Source of the DNA: Stictocephala bisonia
Taxonomy: Eukaryota; Arthropoda; Insecta; Hemiptera; Membracidae
Assembly: GCA_035578905.1 (NCBI GenBank)
Contig: JAQJVL010000147.1
Coordinates: 92,501 to 156,500 of the forward strand
Direction of reading: 5' to 3'
DNA: 64,000 bases
Shown: positions 10,760 through 23,300 of the stretch, in pieces
Numbering within the stretch: the stretch's first letter is position 1
How the letters are laid out: each line of letters starts with the position of its first letter
The notes under the pieces: generated by a model
Told to the model about the DNA's origin: nothing
Seen by the model: the letters and a program-made list of their open reading frames with translations, nothing else
Databases searched by the model: none
Position numbers and translations under genes: made by a program

Positions 10760-11750
10760 CTGAGTGTATGATGTGTGTATTTTATGTTTAATTTTCTGGA
10801 ATGATTTTTATTCCACCCTTCTGTAAGTATAGTTCTGTTTTTCTTCTTCATTTATCCTCTTTAAGCTTGATGCTTAATTTGTTTAGTTAATTATCTTATA
10901 ACTTTATTGTTGTTTAATTTTTAAATGATGTGCTCAGCAGACAGTAGATGTGCCCATGCCTCAATAGATGTACTCAATAGAATTTTCTATCCAATTTCCT
11001 TATGAGGTTGGTCCTAATGGTCCTAACTTTGTTTCATTAAATCAAGCATTTTTCATTAAATTTGTTTTTCATTTTAGATGACAGTTGTTATTATTTATAA
11101 CTTTAATTTTGGATTTTGACCAACAGCCAAGGATTGATTGCGAAGTTTTAAAGTCAATTAATTTCTTATTAGATAAAAATGCATATATTAAATCATATAC
11201 AGTAGTTAAACAAATTATAATTTACACCTTACCTGCTTATTTTACCTCATAAAAATAGGTATGGGTCTGCAATGGATAGTGAGTGTTCTCTTAATTCACC
11301 ATTATCATGCTAATTCTCTAAATATCTACACTCACAAATAATAAACGTAAACAATTGAAAGACATATCTTCTTCTTCTTAAAAAAAATAAACTAAACAAA
11401 ATCAAAAGCCACAACATACACTTAGTACAATGTACGTTCAAATATATACGAATATTAAGGTGATAGAGTTTGGTACACCACATAGCGATCTTCAGACCAG
11501 ACAGACTTAAAAGCTTATGTAAAAAAGGTTATGCTGCATGATTGTTGTTTTGTTAGATGTGGAAAGTAAACTACGTAACTTTTTTACAAATACATTTCAC
11601 ATCCAAAATATTGTTAAATCAAATCTATATTGCTAATGCAAACTAGTTGTTTTAATGAAATATTGATTTTAAAATGTGGACCTTTTCCTTTAATTCACTA
11701 CGACTACTTTTTCCGTTACTTCACTACCATTACTTTTTTTATCGCAATTA
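10760..11750. other. Putative intron sequence (first part of the 23.5-kb intron)
   Basis: AT-rich with no gene seen. By the exon model, 10760-34283 is one intron on the minus strand. Confidence 0.45.
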
Positions 11751-11754
11751 TGGT

Positions 11755-11812
11755 TATGTTAGGTTACATTACGTTACGTTAGGTTAGGTTATGTTAGGTT
11801 AGGGGGCTACTA
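11755..11812 (+). repeat. Short TTAGG-type telomere-like repeat block
   Basis: About ten degenerate GTTA(G/C)G units, including GTTAGGTTAGG twice. A longer block of the same type lies at 31118-31485. TTAGG is the usual arthropod telomere unit. Confidence 0.7.
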
Positions 11813-12887
11813 AAGTTGATCATAAACTGGTAAATCCAATGATTGACTTACCACCAAATGCGCTCTCCGTGTGTAAGTTCTTTTAAAGCGATAAGATAAG
11901 GCTAGCGATATCGGATTCCTAGCGGATAAGGAATACCACAGTGAACGTAAAATGATTGGAGAACAGTTTTTAGAGCAATACAGTATTCATCAAGTCGTAG
12001 TAAACTAACGGAAACAAATAAAAAGTAAAGGTAAAGGAAACTATATATTAACGGAAAAGATCCAACAATTTCATTAATAAATTAGCTATACATTTTAATT
12101 ATAAAATACAGTATGTGCAGATATTGGATATTTGATATAAGTTCTTCACTTAAAACATAGAACACTGCAATGCTCCATTTTACTTAATTAATTTGTTAAT
12201 TCTAATGATTATCATTTGTTACCGTATTAAAAAACCTATTATAGATAGTATCGTCACTAATTTCAGTCTTCAATATGTAGAGTTCATGTTTAATTGTAAC
12301 CGATTAATTATTTGTTTTAACTCCCTTCTTAGTTACTTGATTTCTAAAATAGCTTCTGTAAATATTTCTGTCCTTATGAGACATTTCTTACCTATTTTAT
12401 TGGTAGGCTTTGGTAAATTTAAGATTTTTCTTTTGTTTTAGAATACTTGTAGAATATAAGAAGGTTTTATATTTATATACTTTAGGTCTGACAGTATGAT
12501 GTTCTAATGAATTATGAATTTTTGTTATATATCTCAATTTTCATTGAAATACCAAGCAACAGTTAATGATTGAGATTTAAGAATAGATGGTAGTGAGGGC
12601 GGTCTAGTCATAACCTCACCTTATAAAATAGATGCTTTTCGTTTCATTTTATTTTTCAACCGTAATAAATATCTACGTTGACAAAACATGGCAAAAAATA
12701 CAGGGAAGTAAAATAATAAAATGTAGTAAAAAAATAAATATAATGTAACTGTCAAATGTTTGTTAGATACCATATAACTTAGTTCATTTAAAGGAGTTTG
12801 TGTGTGTATTGAGTATAAATTTTAACTCTCCTGGCCTATAACTATATACTGTACCACGAACCACTCTGCATTTTCATATGAGCTTAC
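11813..12887. other. Putative intron sequence, AT-rich
   Basis: The 82-codon plus-strand frame at 12193-12441 is hydrophobic only because it is AT-rich; I do not call it. Confidence 0.45.
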
Positions 12888-13117
12888 AAAAAAGACGCCA
12901 TCTCGCTATATTGCACGACAGTGAATACAACCCTTATTTATGGAGCAACAGTGGTCCAATATCCACAGAAAACAACCATTCACAAGCAACACATCTTGTT
13001 TACATTCGGAATACAGATTTATTCACCAAATATAGCTACTTCTGTTGATGGAAGGAAAACAATCTCCTCATGAAAAGTACTCGTTTATTCGATAGATAAA
13101 CAACGTAGATTACTGTA
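12888..13117 (+). repeat. Dispersed repeat family R1, copy 1
   Basis: Matches 33973-34206 in the same orientation with scattered differences. Landmarks are AGTGAATACAACCCTTATTT, CAACAGTGGTCCAATATCCA, CATCTTGTTTACATTCGGAA and GATAAACAACGTAGATTACT. No coding capacity seen; probably a mobile-element fragment. Confidence 0.88.
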
Positions 13118-14388
13118 GGAAAGGTGAAAGTTAAATATGTCCTTACAATGTTTTCACTCACGGCGTTCGTGCACTCCAAAGGATCATCAACTTGCCTTAT
13201 ATAGGGCTTCAAATTCTAATATACTCACAGATTTTGCTGGGAAAAATAATTTCACTTAATTTATTAGATGTCGTACATTATTTGTATTTATATCTTTTAC
13301 AATTACTTATTTATTGAATTTTTTAAATTAATTAATCAATAACAGTTTAACTATCTAGGTTGGAATCTTCTTCACCAATAATGAAGTTAAGTTAATTTCA
13401 CACATTGAGTCTCGATCCAGGTTATTAATTTTTCTCCAGGACTTATCAAGCAATATTTTAAAAATATTATAAAATGTTATAAACTTCCATAAACATGTAC
13501 ATATAAGTGTATATAACATAAAAAAAACATAAAACATTATTTTATTCCCACAACATTTAATCCATAGCATAAAATTTTATAAGAACATTATATAAACAAT
13601 ACATAATAACATGATTAAAAAACTACATACATTTTATTTGTTAAGTAGTAAATATATTTTTTTTAAATGGTACATATTAGAAAGTTGTTTTTTATTAATA
13701 TTTATATTTTTAGCATTAATTCAAGAAATAAAATATGCCTACTGTAAATCAAAATTTGGAAATGTTATGGACAATCATATTAGATATTGTATAAATACAA
13801 TCTATACCGACTATATTGTGGATACATTTAATGGATAAGGAACATCACTATACGTGTAAAAGCAACATGTACATATATTTATCCACTTTCAACCATCAAA
13901 ACAATGTAAACAAATTTTGAAGTAAAAATATCCCAATAAGGTATGCCGTGTAGTAACTGGACTGGACAAGGTTGTATAAATGACTGTAGTTTACAGTAAT
14001 TGGATTTTATAAAACCTTACAAATTATGAACTATGTTACTTGTATCCAAACCAGTTTTTAGTTAGTTGCATAAAACTTCATAAAACTAATGTTTTTGTGC
14101 TTACCATACCGTCTAGTCGTCTAACTAATGAACCAGAGTTCAAAGACTAGGAAAACAAGATTTAGGCTTAATGAAAGAATTATTGATATTGTTATTCATA
14201 ATTATTTTTAATAAATTTATCTGAATTATCTAAAATTTGCTAAGATATACCTCACACTATGATAATAATTATTATAAACGTGTTTATAAGACTTGAAATG
14301 CTCCGCCTTTTCAATATTCTGAGGCATTAGCGAAAGTGATATTTTAAAAAATAAATACACTTTCTTTAATTTAAAACTTTAATTACAC
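13118..14388. other. Putative intron sequence, AT-rich
   Basis: Open frames at 13355-13570 (minus) and 13611-13838 (plus) are low-complexity and have no features of a real gene. Confidence 0.45.
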
Positions 14389-14512
14389 ATACAGTGGTAT
14401 TGACCAACCCGCCCACCCATACACGTACAGTGGTATTGACCAACCCGCCCACTCATACAAGTACAGTGGTATTGACCAACCCGCCCACCTATACACGTAC
14501 AGTGGTACTGAC
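14389..14512 (+). repeat. 36-bp minisatellite (M36), left part of an array split by a LINE
   Basis: Three and a half units of CAGTGGTATTGACCAACCCG plus CCCACCCATACACGTA. The array stops at GGTACTGAC and resumes at 16148 with GACCCACCCG, in phase apart from a shared GAC. Confidence 0.92.
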
Positions 14513-16147
14513 ACTTGCTGGGGCCTTTGACACATCTAATAAACCTTTCCTTTCAGTCTGGACATTTCCCTTCTTCCCTAAAAATGGCTAAAATCATTCC
14601 TATTTTTAAGAAGGGAGATCAAAATTCTATCAGCAACTTTAGACCTGTTTCCATTCTTCCAGTGCTAAGTAAGGTCTTTGAGAAGGTCTTCTTAGCACGT
14701 TTAAGTCAATTTTTACAAAAATACAATCTTCTTTCTAAAGATCAGTTCGGTTTTAGAGAAGGGAAATCTACAATAGATGCAATCGTTTGTCTGCTTGAGA
14801 GGGTGGTTGAGGGATTAGAAAATCACAGACTCACTTTAAGCGTCTTTTTAGATCTATCTAAGGCATTTGACTGTGTTGACCACAACATCCTGTTGAACAA
14901 ACTAGAAGCTAACGGTATACGAGGAATGCCACTTTCGTGGCTTAACTCGTATTTACATGGAAGGTCGCAGACAGTCCAAGTATCCAGCCAGTTATCAAAA
15001 ATCAATGAACTTAAATTTGGTGTCCCCCAGGGATCGATACTCAGCCCCTTACTTTTTCTGATCTATGTAAATGATATATCATCATCTCTATGGCACGGAA
15101 GACTTGTCCAATACGCTGATGATACGACCATTGGTTTTAGTGAAAAATCTAAATCTGACTTGGAAATTAATACATTTACGGAATTAAGCGGACTAACGCA
15201 ACATCTGACAAACATTAATTTAAGAACAAATACAACAAAAACAAATTTCATTTAATTCTGTCTACGCCCATCACATTCGGAGTATAGTACCAGAGTGATG
15301 GTAGATGAAACAGAGGTCGAAGAAGTCCAAGCGACCAAGTTTCTTGGTGTGTACTTGGACCGCTGTTTAACATGGAATAATCATATTGATAGCGTTTGCT
15401 CCAGAGTGACATCTGGAATTTATGCTATGAAAACACTATCTAAGTTCTGCTCAATAAAAGTAATGCTGACAGCGTATTATGGACTCATCTATCCTCACCT
15501 ATCCTATGGAGTGGTGCTCTGGGGCAGTTGTACAAACAACGAATTTACAAGATTGTTCAGGTTACAAAAAAAGGTAATAAGAATAATCTGTAAATTAAAA
15601 ATGAGAGAATCATGCAAAACCGCGTTCAAAACATTACAACTGTTGACCCTGCCTTGCATATACATACTAGAAACCGCCCACTATTGCAGGTCAAAATATG
15701 TTCTCACACGAGGCACAGACATACATGCTCATGCAACTAGAGGTAGGGAAAACTTCCGAACTGGGCAACACAGAACGGTCGTTTTTGAACACCTTCCTTC
15801 ACAGGTTGGTGTACATTTCATCAACAGTTTACCATCCAAATATAAAAGCCTCAATTCGCCCAAGGCGTTTAAGGCAAGTCTAAAAAGTGTTCTGATATAT
15901 GAGGCCTTTTACAGTGTAGGAGAGTTTTTAGCACATAACTGGGAGACCAATGATTTGGCCTGACTGACACCGGTAATGAAACTGCTGCAAGCTTTGTGTA
16001 TGGAAGAGCAATGAATGAATGTGACACTTTTGTATGTATGAATGTGGAAATTGTGGAATGATTGTGTAAATATGGATTTTTTTTAAGAGTGACGATTGCG
16101 ATACATGTATATTGTACTTGTCAATGCAATAAATAAATAAATAAATA
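14513..16147 (+). mobile_element. 5'-truncated non-LTR retrotransposon (LINE) inserted in a minisatellite
   Basis: One plus-strand frame from 14515 to a stop at 15963, broken by a single in-frame TAA at 15253-15255. From the truncated start there is the RT entry region (PLTHLINLSFQSGHFPSSLK, AKIIPIFKKGDQN), FRPVSILPVLSKVFEK, FLDLSKAFDCVDHNILLNKL (first catalytic Asp), KFGVPQGSILSPLLFLIYVN, and an intact YADD at 15112-15123. Beyond the stop come the thumb (FLGVYLDRCLTWNNHID), YPHLSYGVVLWGS and a C-terminal region. The 3' end is a roughly 180-base untranslated region with an AATAAA-like (AATA)n tail, as in Jockey/CR1-type elements. The endonuclease domain is absent because of 5' truncation, which is normal for target-primed insertion. 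Both flanks are M36 minisatellite, sharing only GAC as a possible target duplication. Confidence 0.92.
14515..15963 (+). pseudogene. LINE reverse transcriptase, partial, one in-frame stop
   Basis: About 482 codons of a LINE polymerase in one frame with a single TAA at 15253-15255, after the YADD block and before the thumb domain. Catalytic aspartates are present (FLDLSKAF and YADD). Without the upstream endonuclease and with the stop, it is not expected to be functional. One nonsense change and no frameshift indicate a fairly recent insertion, compared with the heavily broken LINEs at 1100-2540 and 32400-33300. Confidence 0.9.
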
Positions 16148-16722
16148 GACCCACCCGCTCACCCATACACGTACAGTGTTATTGACTCACTCGCCCACCC
16201 ATACACGTACAGTGGTATTGACTTACCCGCCCACCCATACACGTACAGTGGTATTGACCAACCCGCCCACCCATACACGTACAGTGTTATTGACCCACTC
16301 GCCCACCCATACACGTACAGTGGTATTGACTTACTCGCCCACCCATACACGTACAGTGGTATTGACCAACCCGCCCACCCATACACGTGCAGTGGTATTG
16401 ACCAACCCGCCCACCCATACACGAACAGTGGTATTGACCAACCCACCCACCCATACACGTACAGTGGTATTGACCTACCCACCCACCCATACACGTACAG
16501 TGGTACTGACCCACCCGCCCACCCATACACGTACAGTGTTATTGACCCATTCGCCCACCCATACACGTACAGTGGTATTGACTTACCCGCCCACCCATAC
16601 ACGTACAGTGGTATTGACCAACCCGCCCACCCATACACGAACAGTGGTATTGACCAACCCACCCACCCATACACGTAAAGTGTTATTGACCCACTCGCCC
16701 ACCCTTACACGTACAGTGGTAT
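16148..16722 (+). repeat. 36-bp minisatellite (M36), right part, about 16 units
   Basis: Tandem 36-base units, CACGTACAGTGGTATTGACC with variable middle and CGCCCACCCATACA. Because 36 is divisible by three, long open frames appear on both strands (16176-16733 plus, 16159-16674 minus), with a 12-residue period. Unit variants (GACCCACTCG, GACTTACCCG, GACCAACCCG) recur in that order several times, suggesting a trimeric higher-order pattern of about 108 bases. Confidence 0.95.
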
Positions 16723-17457
16723 CTTTAGATTAATGCATTTTATTACTATTCAATACTTACGAAACGTAAACATGGTTCGAAAATTTGGAAAGAATATTTT
16801 ACTTTCCTTATGTAGTTTTCTACGTGGTAAATAGACCCTTTAAGCCCATATATTGATTTTTTGATAAAAACGATTAAACGGCCCTGAGTGGTAGGAACAT
16901 TAGTTTTTGCACCCGTCGAAGAGAGCAGCTGTTTCTACCAGCTGTTCACTTTTGCCAGGAATGATGTATATTACATTATTTATTCCTTATTGAACTGAGT
17001 GATGAATAATTCTCATGTATTGTGTCACTTTCTATGCTCAATAAAGTTGTAATTGTTTTTTGTTATGATAGAAGTAATATTTTAAAGAGTTTTATTATTT
17101 GGTAAGCATATTGTGTAATGGCAAAGCTTTACAAGACCCAAAATTTAATGAATTTGTGAATCACTTTTAAAAGTATCTCTTAAATGAACTGGGAATTTTT
17201 AAAATCATAAAATGGGACTGCCAATATACAAATGCACCTGCATTTGCTGACATGTTTATGCAATTTTTGTTTCAATATTGAATTTATTCTCCCTAATTAT
17301 ATATCGAATATAAATGTTGTGATATTAAGTAATAATACATCGTTTGGAAGTTTACAGTAGCTATGAAATCAGTTTTTAGTTTTAGATACAATAATGAACC
17401 GTTGTTCTACATATTTAATTTGACCCATCAAAATTATGTTTGATATACAGTATACAA

Positions 17458-17488
<31 letters not shown>

Positions 17489-18785
17489 TTAATTAAACGC
17501 AATTAGAATATAATATTAAATTATGTATTGTGCTAGTGGTACAATATCAAGCCCCGCCCACTACATCATAAGCAGCAGTGACCATGGGAAGATTTGATTA
17601 CCACTAAATAATCAAGCTTAGAACGACGTATAAATTAAGTTAAATCATTTTTAGTATTTTTTGATCATTTACTGTCCGGGCCTGTAGTAAAGAAATAAAC
17701 ATTAGTCATTTCTATGATTTATCAATACTCTGTGTTATGTACTTTATGCAATTTTTAGTTTAATTTTTATCTTTAGACGAGATGTAATAGAAAATACGTC
17801 TGAAATATTTTGATTGTGTAACCATCAATAATTCCAAATTAAATAACAATTTTTGTCAATGTGGAAATGTAAAATTACGTTGAAACGATCAGTTTTGGGT
17901 TAAAATATAGCTTTCCTACAACCGTTCAATATTAAAATAACATTCGTTTAGTAGATGATTCATAGCCTATTATCCTTGGAACTTCCAGGGCTAAACTATT
18001 TAGTAACACTATGAACTATGCAAGTACAAATACTCTACTGATTGAATTAATTTTAACACTTAACATTATCTTACATTTGGATATTTTATAATTTTATTAT
18101 AGCCATGAACAATTATCAAGGACAGTATTTTGTAATCCTCAAGAGATGAAATACCTCTAGACCAACATATACTGAAAGTGACGATATAACCATATCTTTC
18201 ATGTGGTGTTGTAGTGGTGCTAGGGAAGAGGGTTGGGGAGGTCTCATATAAATTGAATGGGACCTCGATGTCGAGCTCATCTCAATATCTCTGATTTATT
18301 TATGGCCAGCTATGTTTTGTCTTTTTAGATGTATTGTCGAGGGGAGCTGTCCCCCCTTAGATGTCATATCAGTACTGTCCAATATCTGCAGACACTATCA
18401 ATGTTTTATGAGTGTTTTGTGATTAATTGCTTTTACTTTCAGTGAACATTTTAAAACATAGTGAAACCTCTCCCAGAAAAATGTACTTACACCTGAACTG
18501 TCATATAGTGATGGTTGTTTTACTTACTATCTTGCAGTTAATGAAGGAGGATTTGTAAAGGATTTAGAAATATTGTTTGCTCCATATGCTATCGTAATTT
18601 TACATAAAAGGCCTTTTAAAATCACCTTGAAGTGGTAAAATAGAATTCATAACAATGGCACTTAATGGCACTGATAAAAAGTATATTATGTCATATTTTA
18701 TTAACCATTTAACTAATTTTATCGAATGTTTAAAAATGATCTTTAGTGATAAGGTCGTGTAAATTTTATACTGGATTTGTTGTCT
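16723..18785. other. Putative intron sequence, AT-rich
   Basis: A (TA)n run lies at about 17457-17482. A slightly GC-richer segment at 18200-18310 has G-rich strings (GAGGGTTGGGGAGG) resembling the end of family R3, but too weakly to call. Confidence 0.45.
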
Positions 18786-18789
18786 ACTC

Positions 18790-18848
18790 ACTCACTCCCC
18801 CTTGCATGTTGGTGGTATTGACCTACCAACCTGCCCGTATACGTGCGA
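18790..18848 (+). repeat. Single degenerate M36-like unit
   Basis: TTGGTGGTATTGACCTACCA followed by ACCTGCCCGTATACGTGCG matches one minisatellite unit. It is isolated. Confidence 0.6.
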
Positions 18849-19794
18849 TAGTTATGTACTTCGAGGCTTTCCGTGTCTTCGGGGTGAACATATTGAACAA
18901 TTAATTAAGATGTAATTGCACAATTACGAATAGAGGCAAACCTGTTCACACAAAAACACGTTAAAATTGGTTAAGAAATAAAGGAGGAGTTACGTTAACA
19001 AAGAACGGCTTCACGTATTATATACTGTATATGGATACTGCAAGGTATTAGTAATGCAAACAGGGTTCATGAGGCACACGAGTCGGTTTATGATCCAGTA
19101 AACCGAATACTGTATCACAGACTCAGTGCGCACACTTGATTACGTAATGGGGCCAGCTTATACAGTACTTCGTATGATGAATATGAAGTTGTCTTCGAGA
19201 AAACTACGTGTATGTGGCTTATACCCTTTAAAGGTTACAAACTACGATATCTATCGTAAGTGACATTATTTATTTGTTATAGATTAATAACACTTTTATT
19301 TACACTCAGTTTGATATAACTATCATAAAAATATAATTACTATAACATTTTTAATATGCCTATTTTATTTAAAGATACATTATTGGGAACATATTATAAA
19401 CAAGTTTTAATTAAAATATACTCTAAAAATATTACTATTATACACAGCGTAATTTACTTAAAAAAACACAGTTGTTTATAAAATTATAAACGAACACTAG
19501 CCTCTGGGAAACAATGTTAAACCTCGGTAGCCTCGGGGGTTACTGCTTAATTAAATACGTATGGTTTTAATGCGTAGTTAACTTAAGATGAAGATAAATT
19601 AATTGTTAGTCATATTTTTAGTCATACTTTATTATTTTTCCCATTCCCTTAAACATGTGAAAACTAAAAATAGTGAACTTTCTGCCTCCTATGTAATATG
19701 TTTGTCATTGACTAAATAAATAAGTGACTACCAAAGTTTAGTAATCGTATGAACAATTATTTTAAGCATTATTTTCTTTTTAGATGTACTCTCC
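18849..19794. other. Putative intron sequence, AT-rich
   Basis: No supported gene or repeat. Confidence 0.45.
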
Positions 19795-20690
19795 TATCAA
19801 CATTGCGGTATTGATCGACTCACCGTAACACACACGTATTGAGCCACATACCCTCTAATACACACGTATTGAGCCACACACCCTACCGTGCACGTATGGG
19901 GGTATTAATCCTTACACCCTCTTGTACACGTATTGAGCCAAATCCCCTCTCGTACACGTATTGAGCCACAAACCCTCCCGTGCACGTTCGTTGACATTGA
20001 GCCACACACCCTCTCGTACACGTATGGGGGTATTGAGCCACACACCCTACCGTGCACGTATGGGGGTATTGAGCCACACACCCTACCGTGCACGTATGGG
20101 GGTATTAATCCTTACACCCTCTTGTACACGTATTGAGCCAAATCCCCTCTCGTACACGTATTGAGCCACAAACCCTCCCGTGCACGTACGTTGACATTGA
20201 GCCACACACCCTCTCGTACACGTATGGGGGTATTGAGCCACACACCCTACCGTGCACGTATGGGGGTATTAATCCTTACACCCTTTCGTACACGTATTGA
20301 TCCACACACCCTCTCGTACACGTATTGAGCCAAACACCCTTCCTTACACGTACGGTGGCATTGAGCCACACACCCTCTCGTACACATATGGGGGTATTGA
20401 GCCACACACCCTCTCGTACACGTATGGGGGTATTGAGCCACACACCCTCCCTTACACGTACGGTGGAACTGAGCCACACACATCCCGTGCACGTACGGTG
20501 ACATTGAGCCACACACCCTCCCTTACACGTACGGTGGAACTGAGCCACACACCTCCCGTGCACGTACGGTGACATTGAGCCACACACCCTCCCTTTCACG
20601 TAAAATTGTATAAAACAATTACCACCCACCGTTCCATTATATACGTAGAATGGTATTGATCCACATACCCTTCCATACACGTTTGGAAGC
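19795..20690 (+). repeat. Minisatellite array related to M36, with a 200-bp higher-order repeat
   Basis: Units of about 28 to 36 bases share ACACGTATTGAGCCACACAC and CCTCTCGT or CCTACCGT, some extended by GGGGGTATT or GGTGGCATT. The segment near 19871-20070 is repeated at 20071-20270 with an offset of exactly 200 bases and, as far as I compared, one mismatch (ACGTTCG against ACGTACG). The core CACGTACGGTGGCATTGAGC is visibly related to CACGTACAGTGGTATTGACC of M36. Open frames on both strands here come from the repeat. Confidence 0.92.
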
Positions 20691-22952
20691 ATCATAGCTT
20701 CATGAGAAGATAATTTTATAATTTACATGACAAAAGTAGATGGTGACCAGGTCAAGCCATAAAGTCTAATTGTTCAAAACTGGACTTTATTAAATTCTTG
20801 TAACGTCATATTTTTTTAATCATTTTATATGGCCACATACTTACATACTTTCTAACGTTTAAATATGAATACCTTAAACACAAAATAAACATGTAATAAT
20901 ATTTTTTTCACGTTATACTATGTCTTTTAGATTTGTAATAAAACAAGCTGCCTCTCCCCTCTCCCCGCTGCCGATATATAGTTAGATTTCTACGCTTTAA
21001 ATTTGTATTACTTTCAATCACGTATTGTTTATAATCATTTATTCGTTTGTATTTCAGGTTTCAAAATATTCTAATTAATGTGAATTGTTTAAAAATGCTA
21101 CGACATATTTTCATATTGTGAAATTTACAAATAATTAATTGCACAGTTATCATATTATTATTTTTTACTTACCATTGTTACCATGAATACCATTACTTAC
21201 ATGTTTATTCTTTCGCCCCTGTTTTACCATGAACAGTTTAGGAACAATGTACACTTTCTATTTCATACACTCAACTACAATGAGAGTATTCATCGCCATT
21301 TGTTTATGGAAAAGTAATTGGGCCCGTATTAATGAAAACGGAGAACATTCTATCATCTACATGAGTGGATAGCTTGATTCTTGTGACATAATAAACATTA
21401 CAAGTAGCAAACATTGGTTTAAACATTGTTAAGTTTTTTTTAGTTGTTTTTTAGTTTTTTTATTTAATTTTATATTTTATTAATTAAGTAAGTGATTTTA
21501 TTAAACTTCTTAAAGAATTGTATATCAGTGTTTATTTCACTGCAATTTACATTACAATTTTAGGTATAAGACACGTTATTCTTCTCCTATTGTATAAAGT
21601 AATTGAGGCTTAACAATGTTACTATTACTTTATACAATTTTAGAGTAAATACATTAACTATGTAACTACTAAGTTCATGTCCAAAACTATGTAGTAAAAA
21701 CACTTCAATACTCATAAACCGTGTGCTAATAAGAGTTTTTAATAAGTAGTGGAAAGAAACAAGGACCTGCGTGAAACATATACGTTTTTCCAAGAAACGA
21801 AAGGATTTGAAATAGTAATGAAATGGTATTGGAAAAGTTGGGAGGGTTAGAAACAAATAGGAAGGCCGTGGAAATGCAGAATATAAAGAGACTCTGGAGT
21901 TTCTTGGAGCAATAAAGAGACCCTTAGAGAGGAAATATATCCTGGGGTGTTTTAGTATCACGCAGGTAAATAAGGAATACATAAGTCCAACATGTATGAG
22001 TTTATCTTGATACTAATTATTTCGTCACAAAAACTAATATAATAATTAATATAAATTATAAAAAGTTCATAATAATCCTTTATTTAACATTTTTTAACTA
22101 ATGAAACTGAGCCTATTGTACGAGTTTGTATTGCTGTTATACTACGGGTTAATGTGAGAATATAGAAATTATATGAATGTAAAAGTTATTGTTGATTCTT
22201 CATGATTGAATCTGGTCTTTGAATAAAGTTTATGTGTTTGTAAAATATGCATTTTAACCTCTATATTAGTAGGAAACATATTTAATTTAAGGTATATCAC
22301 ATGATTAGAATTAAAAAATTATAATATTCTATTTCTTTTGGTTTATTTGAAAAAAAAAAACCATTATAAATGTGATATTTAAAAAAAATCCCACCAAAGA
22401 ATCTATCTGAAGTATTGATAATGTTGTATAAGTTAAAACATTTGTACACAGTACAAAATATCATAAATCAGTTAGGTTGATTTGTAGTGTTTTTAGCCCT
22501 TAAATAAGTACAATATTTATGTAAAGATATTTTTACTATCACTTTACATCACTTTTTTAAAGATTATTACTACACACAGTTATCAATTGTTTCGATTGTG
22601 GGTGTATGGAACGTCACCTGATGTACTACTTTTTACCTGTAATAGGAGGAGCAATACACGTTAGTCTTTTAAATGGATCGCGTGTTGTTTTTAAAAGCTA
22701 TAAATGTTAAAAATAATGGCATATACACATTAACGGATACGTGAATAAGATTAATTAATAATTTAAAAATTAAATGAAAAAAATTAAAAACAGGGAAACA
22801 TCAGTTGAAATATAAAATCATAAAAACACTAAATAACATAAAAAGAATTGAGTATATATGGGATAAATAATATTATTCATTTTGACATTAAATGTGTATA
22901 GTTTTGAAATATACTCAAAAACTGTTTATTTAGCCCCTGAACTGTTTTAAGG
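20691..22952. other. Putative intron sequence, AT-rich
   Basis: A 131-codon minus-strand frame at 21587-21982 is the longest non-repeat frame here. It shows no recognisable domain and reads as AT-driven. Nothing else supported. Confidence 0.45.
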
Positions 22953-23300
22953 TTATATAAAATAAATTACCTCTGTCAACAGTTCACATTTGTTGTGATG
23001 TGTATAACGATCTTTTCAGCATATTTATGCCTTCTTCACATGCAATGCCACAAAGGTTTCAATGAACTTTATAAAACAAAAATAGTATAAATTAACATTA
23101 AAAAAATAGAAAGATTTTTTTTAATGTTTAAACATCTTTCTATATATTTTTAAAATGTCAATTTATGTTATTTTTGTTTTATAAAGTTCCTTGAAACTTT
23201 TGCACCATTGTATCTGAAGATGGCATAATTATGCTGAAATGATCGTTGTACACATCACAACAAATTTGAACTGTTGACAGAAGTAATTTATTTTATATAA
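22953..23300. repeat. Foldback element, 348 bp, with arms of about 165 bp
   Basis: The left arm starts TTATATAAAATAAATTACCT and contains GTCAACAGTTCACATTTGTT, GTATAACGATC and TTTATAAAACAAAAATA. The right arm is its imperfect reverse complement, ending ACTGTTGACAGAAGTAATTT then ATTTTATATAA. The centre near 23125 is A/T-rich. No open frame of note. Fits a foldback MITE. Confidence 0.85.

Noticed and set aside
13611..13838. A hydrophobic plus-strand frame
   Set aside because: Composition-driven AT-rich translation without domain features.
16159..16733. Long open frames on both strands with a 12-residue repeat
   Set aside because: They are produced by a 36-bp tandem repeat whose length is divisible by three; no start context, splice sites or non-repeat portion.
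19883..20695. Cysteine- and glycine-rich open frames on the minus strand
   Set aside because: Repeat-derived translation of the minisatellite; the same array is open on the plus strand too.
21587..21982. A 131-codon minus-strand frame as a gene
   Set aside because: No recognisable motif, no splice-site boundary and AT-driven residues; length alone is not enough in AT-rich DNA.
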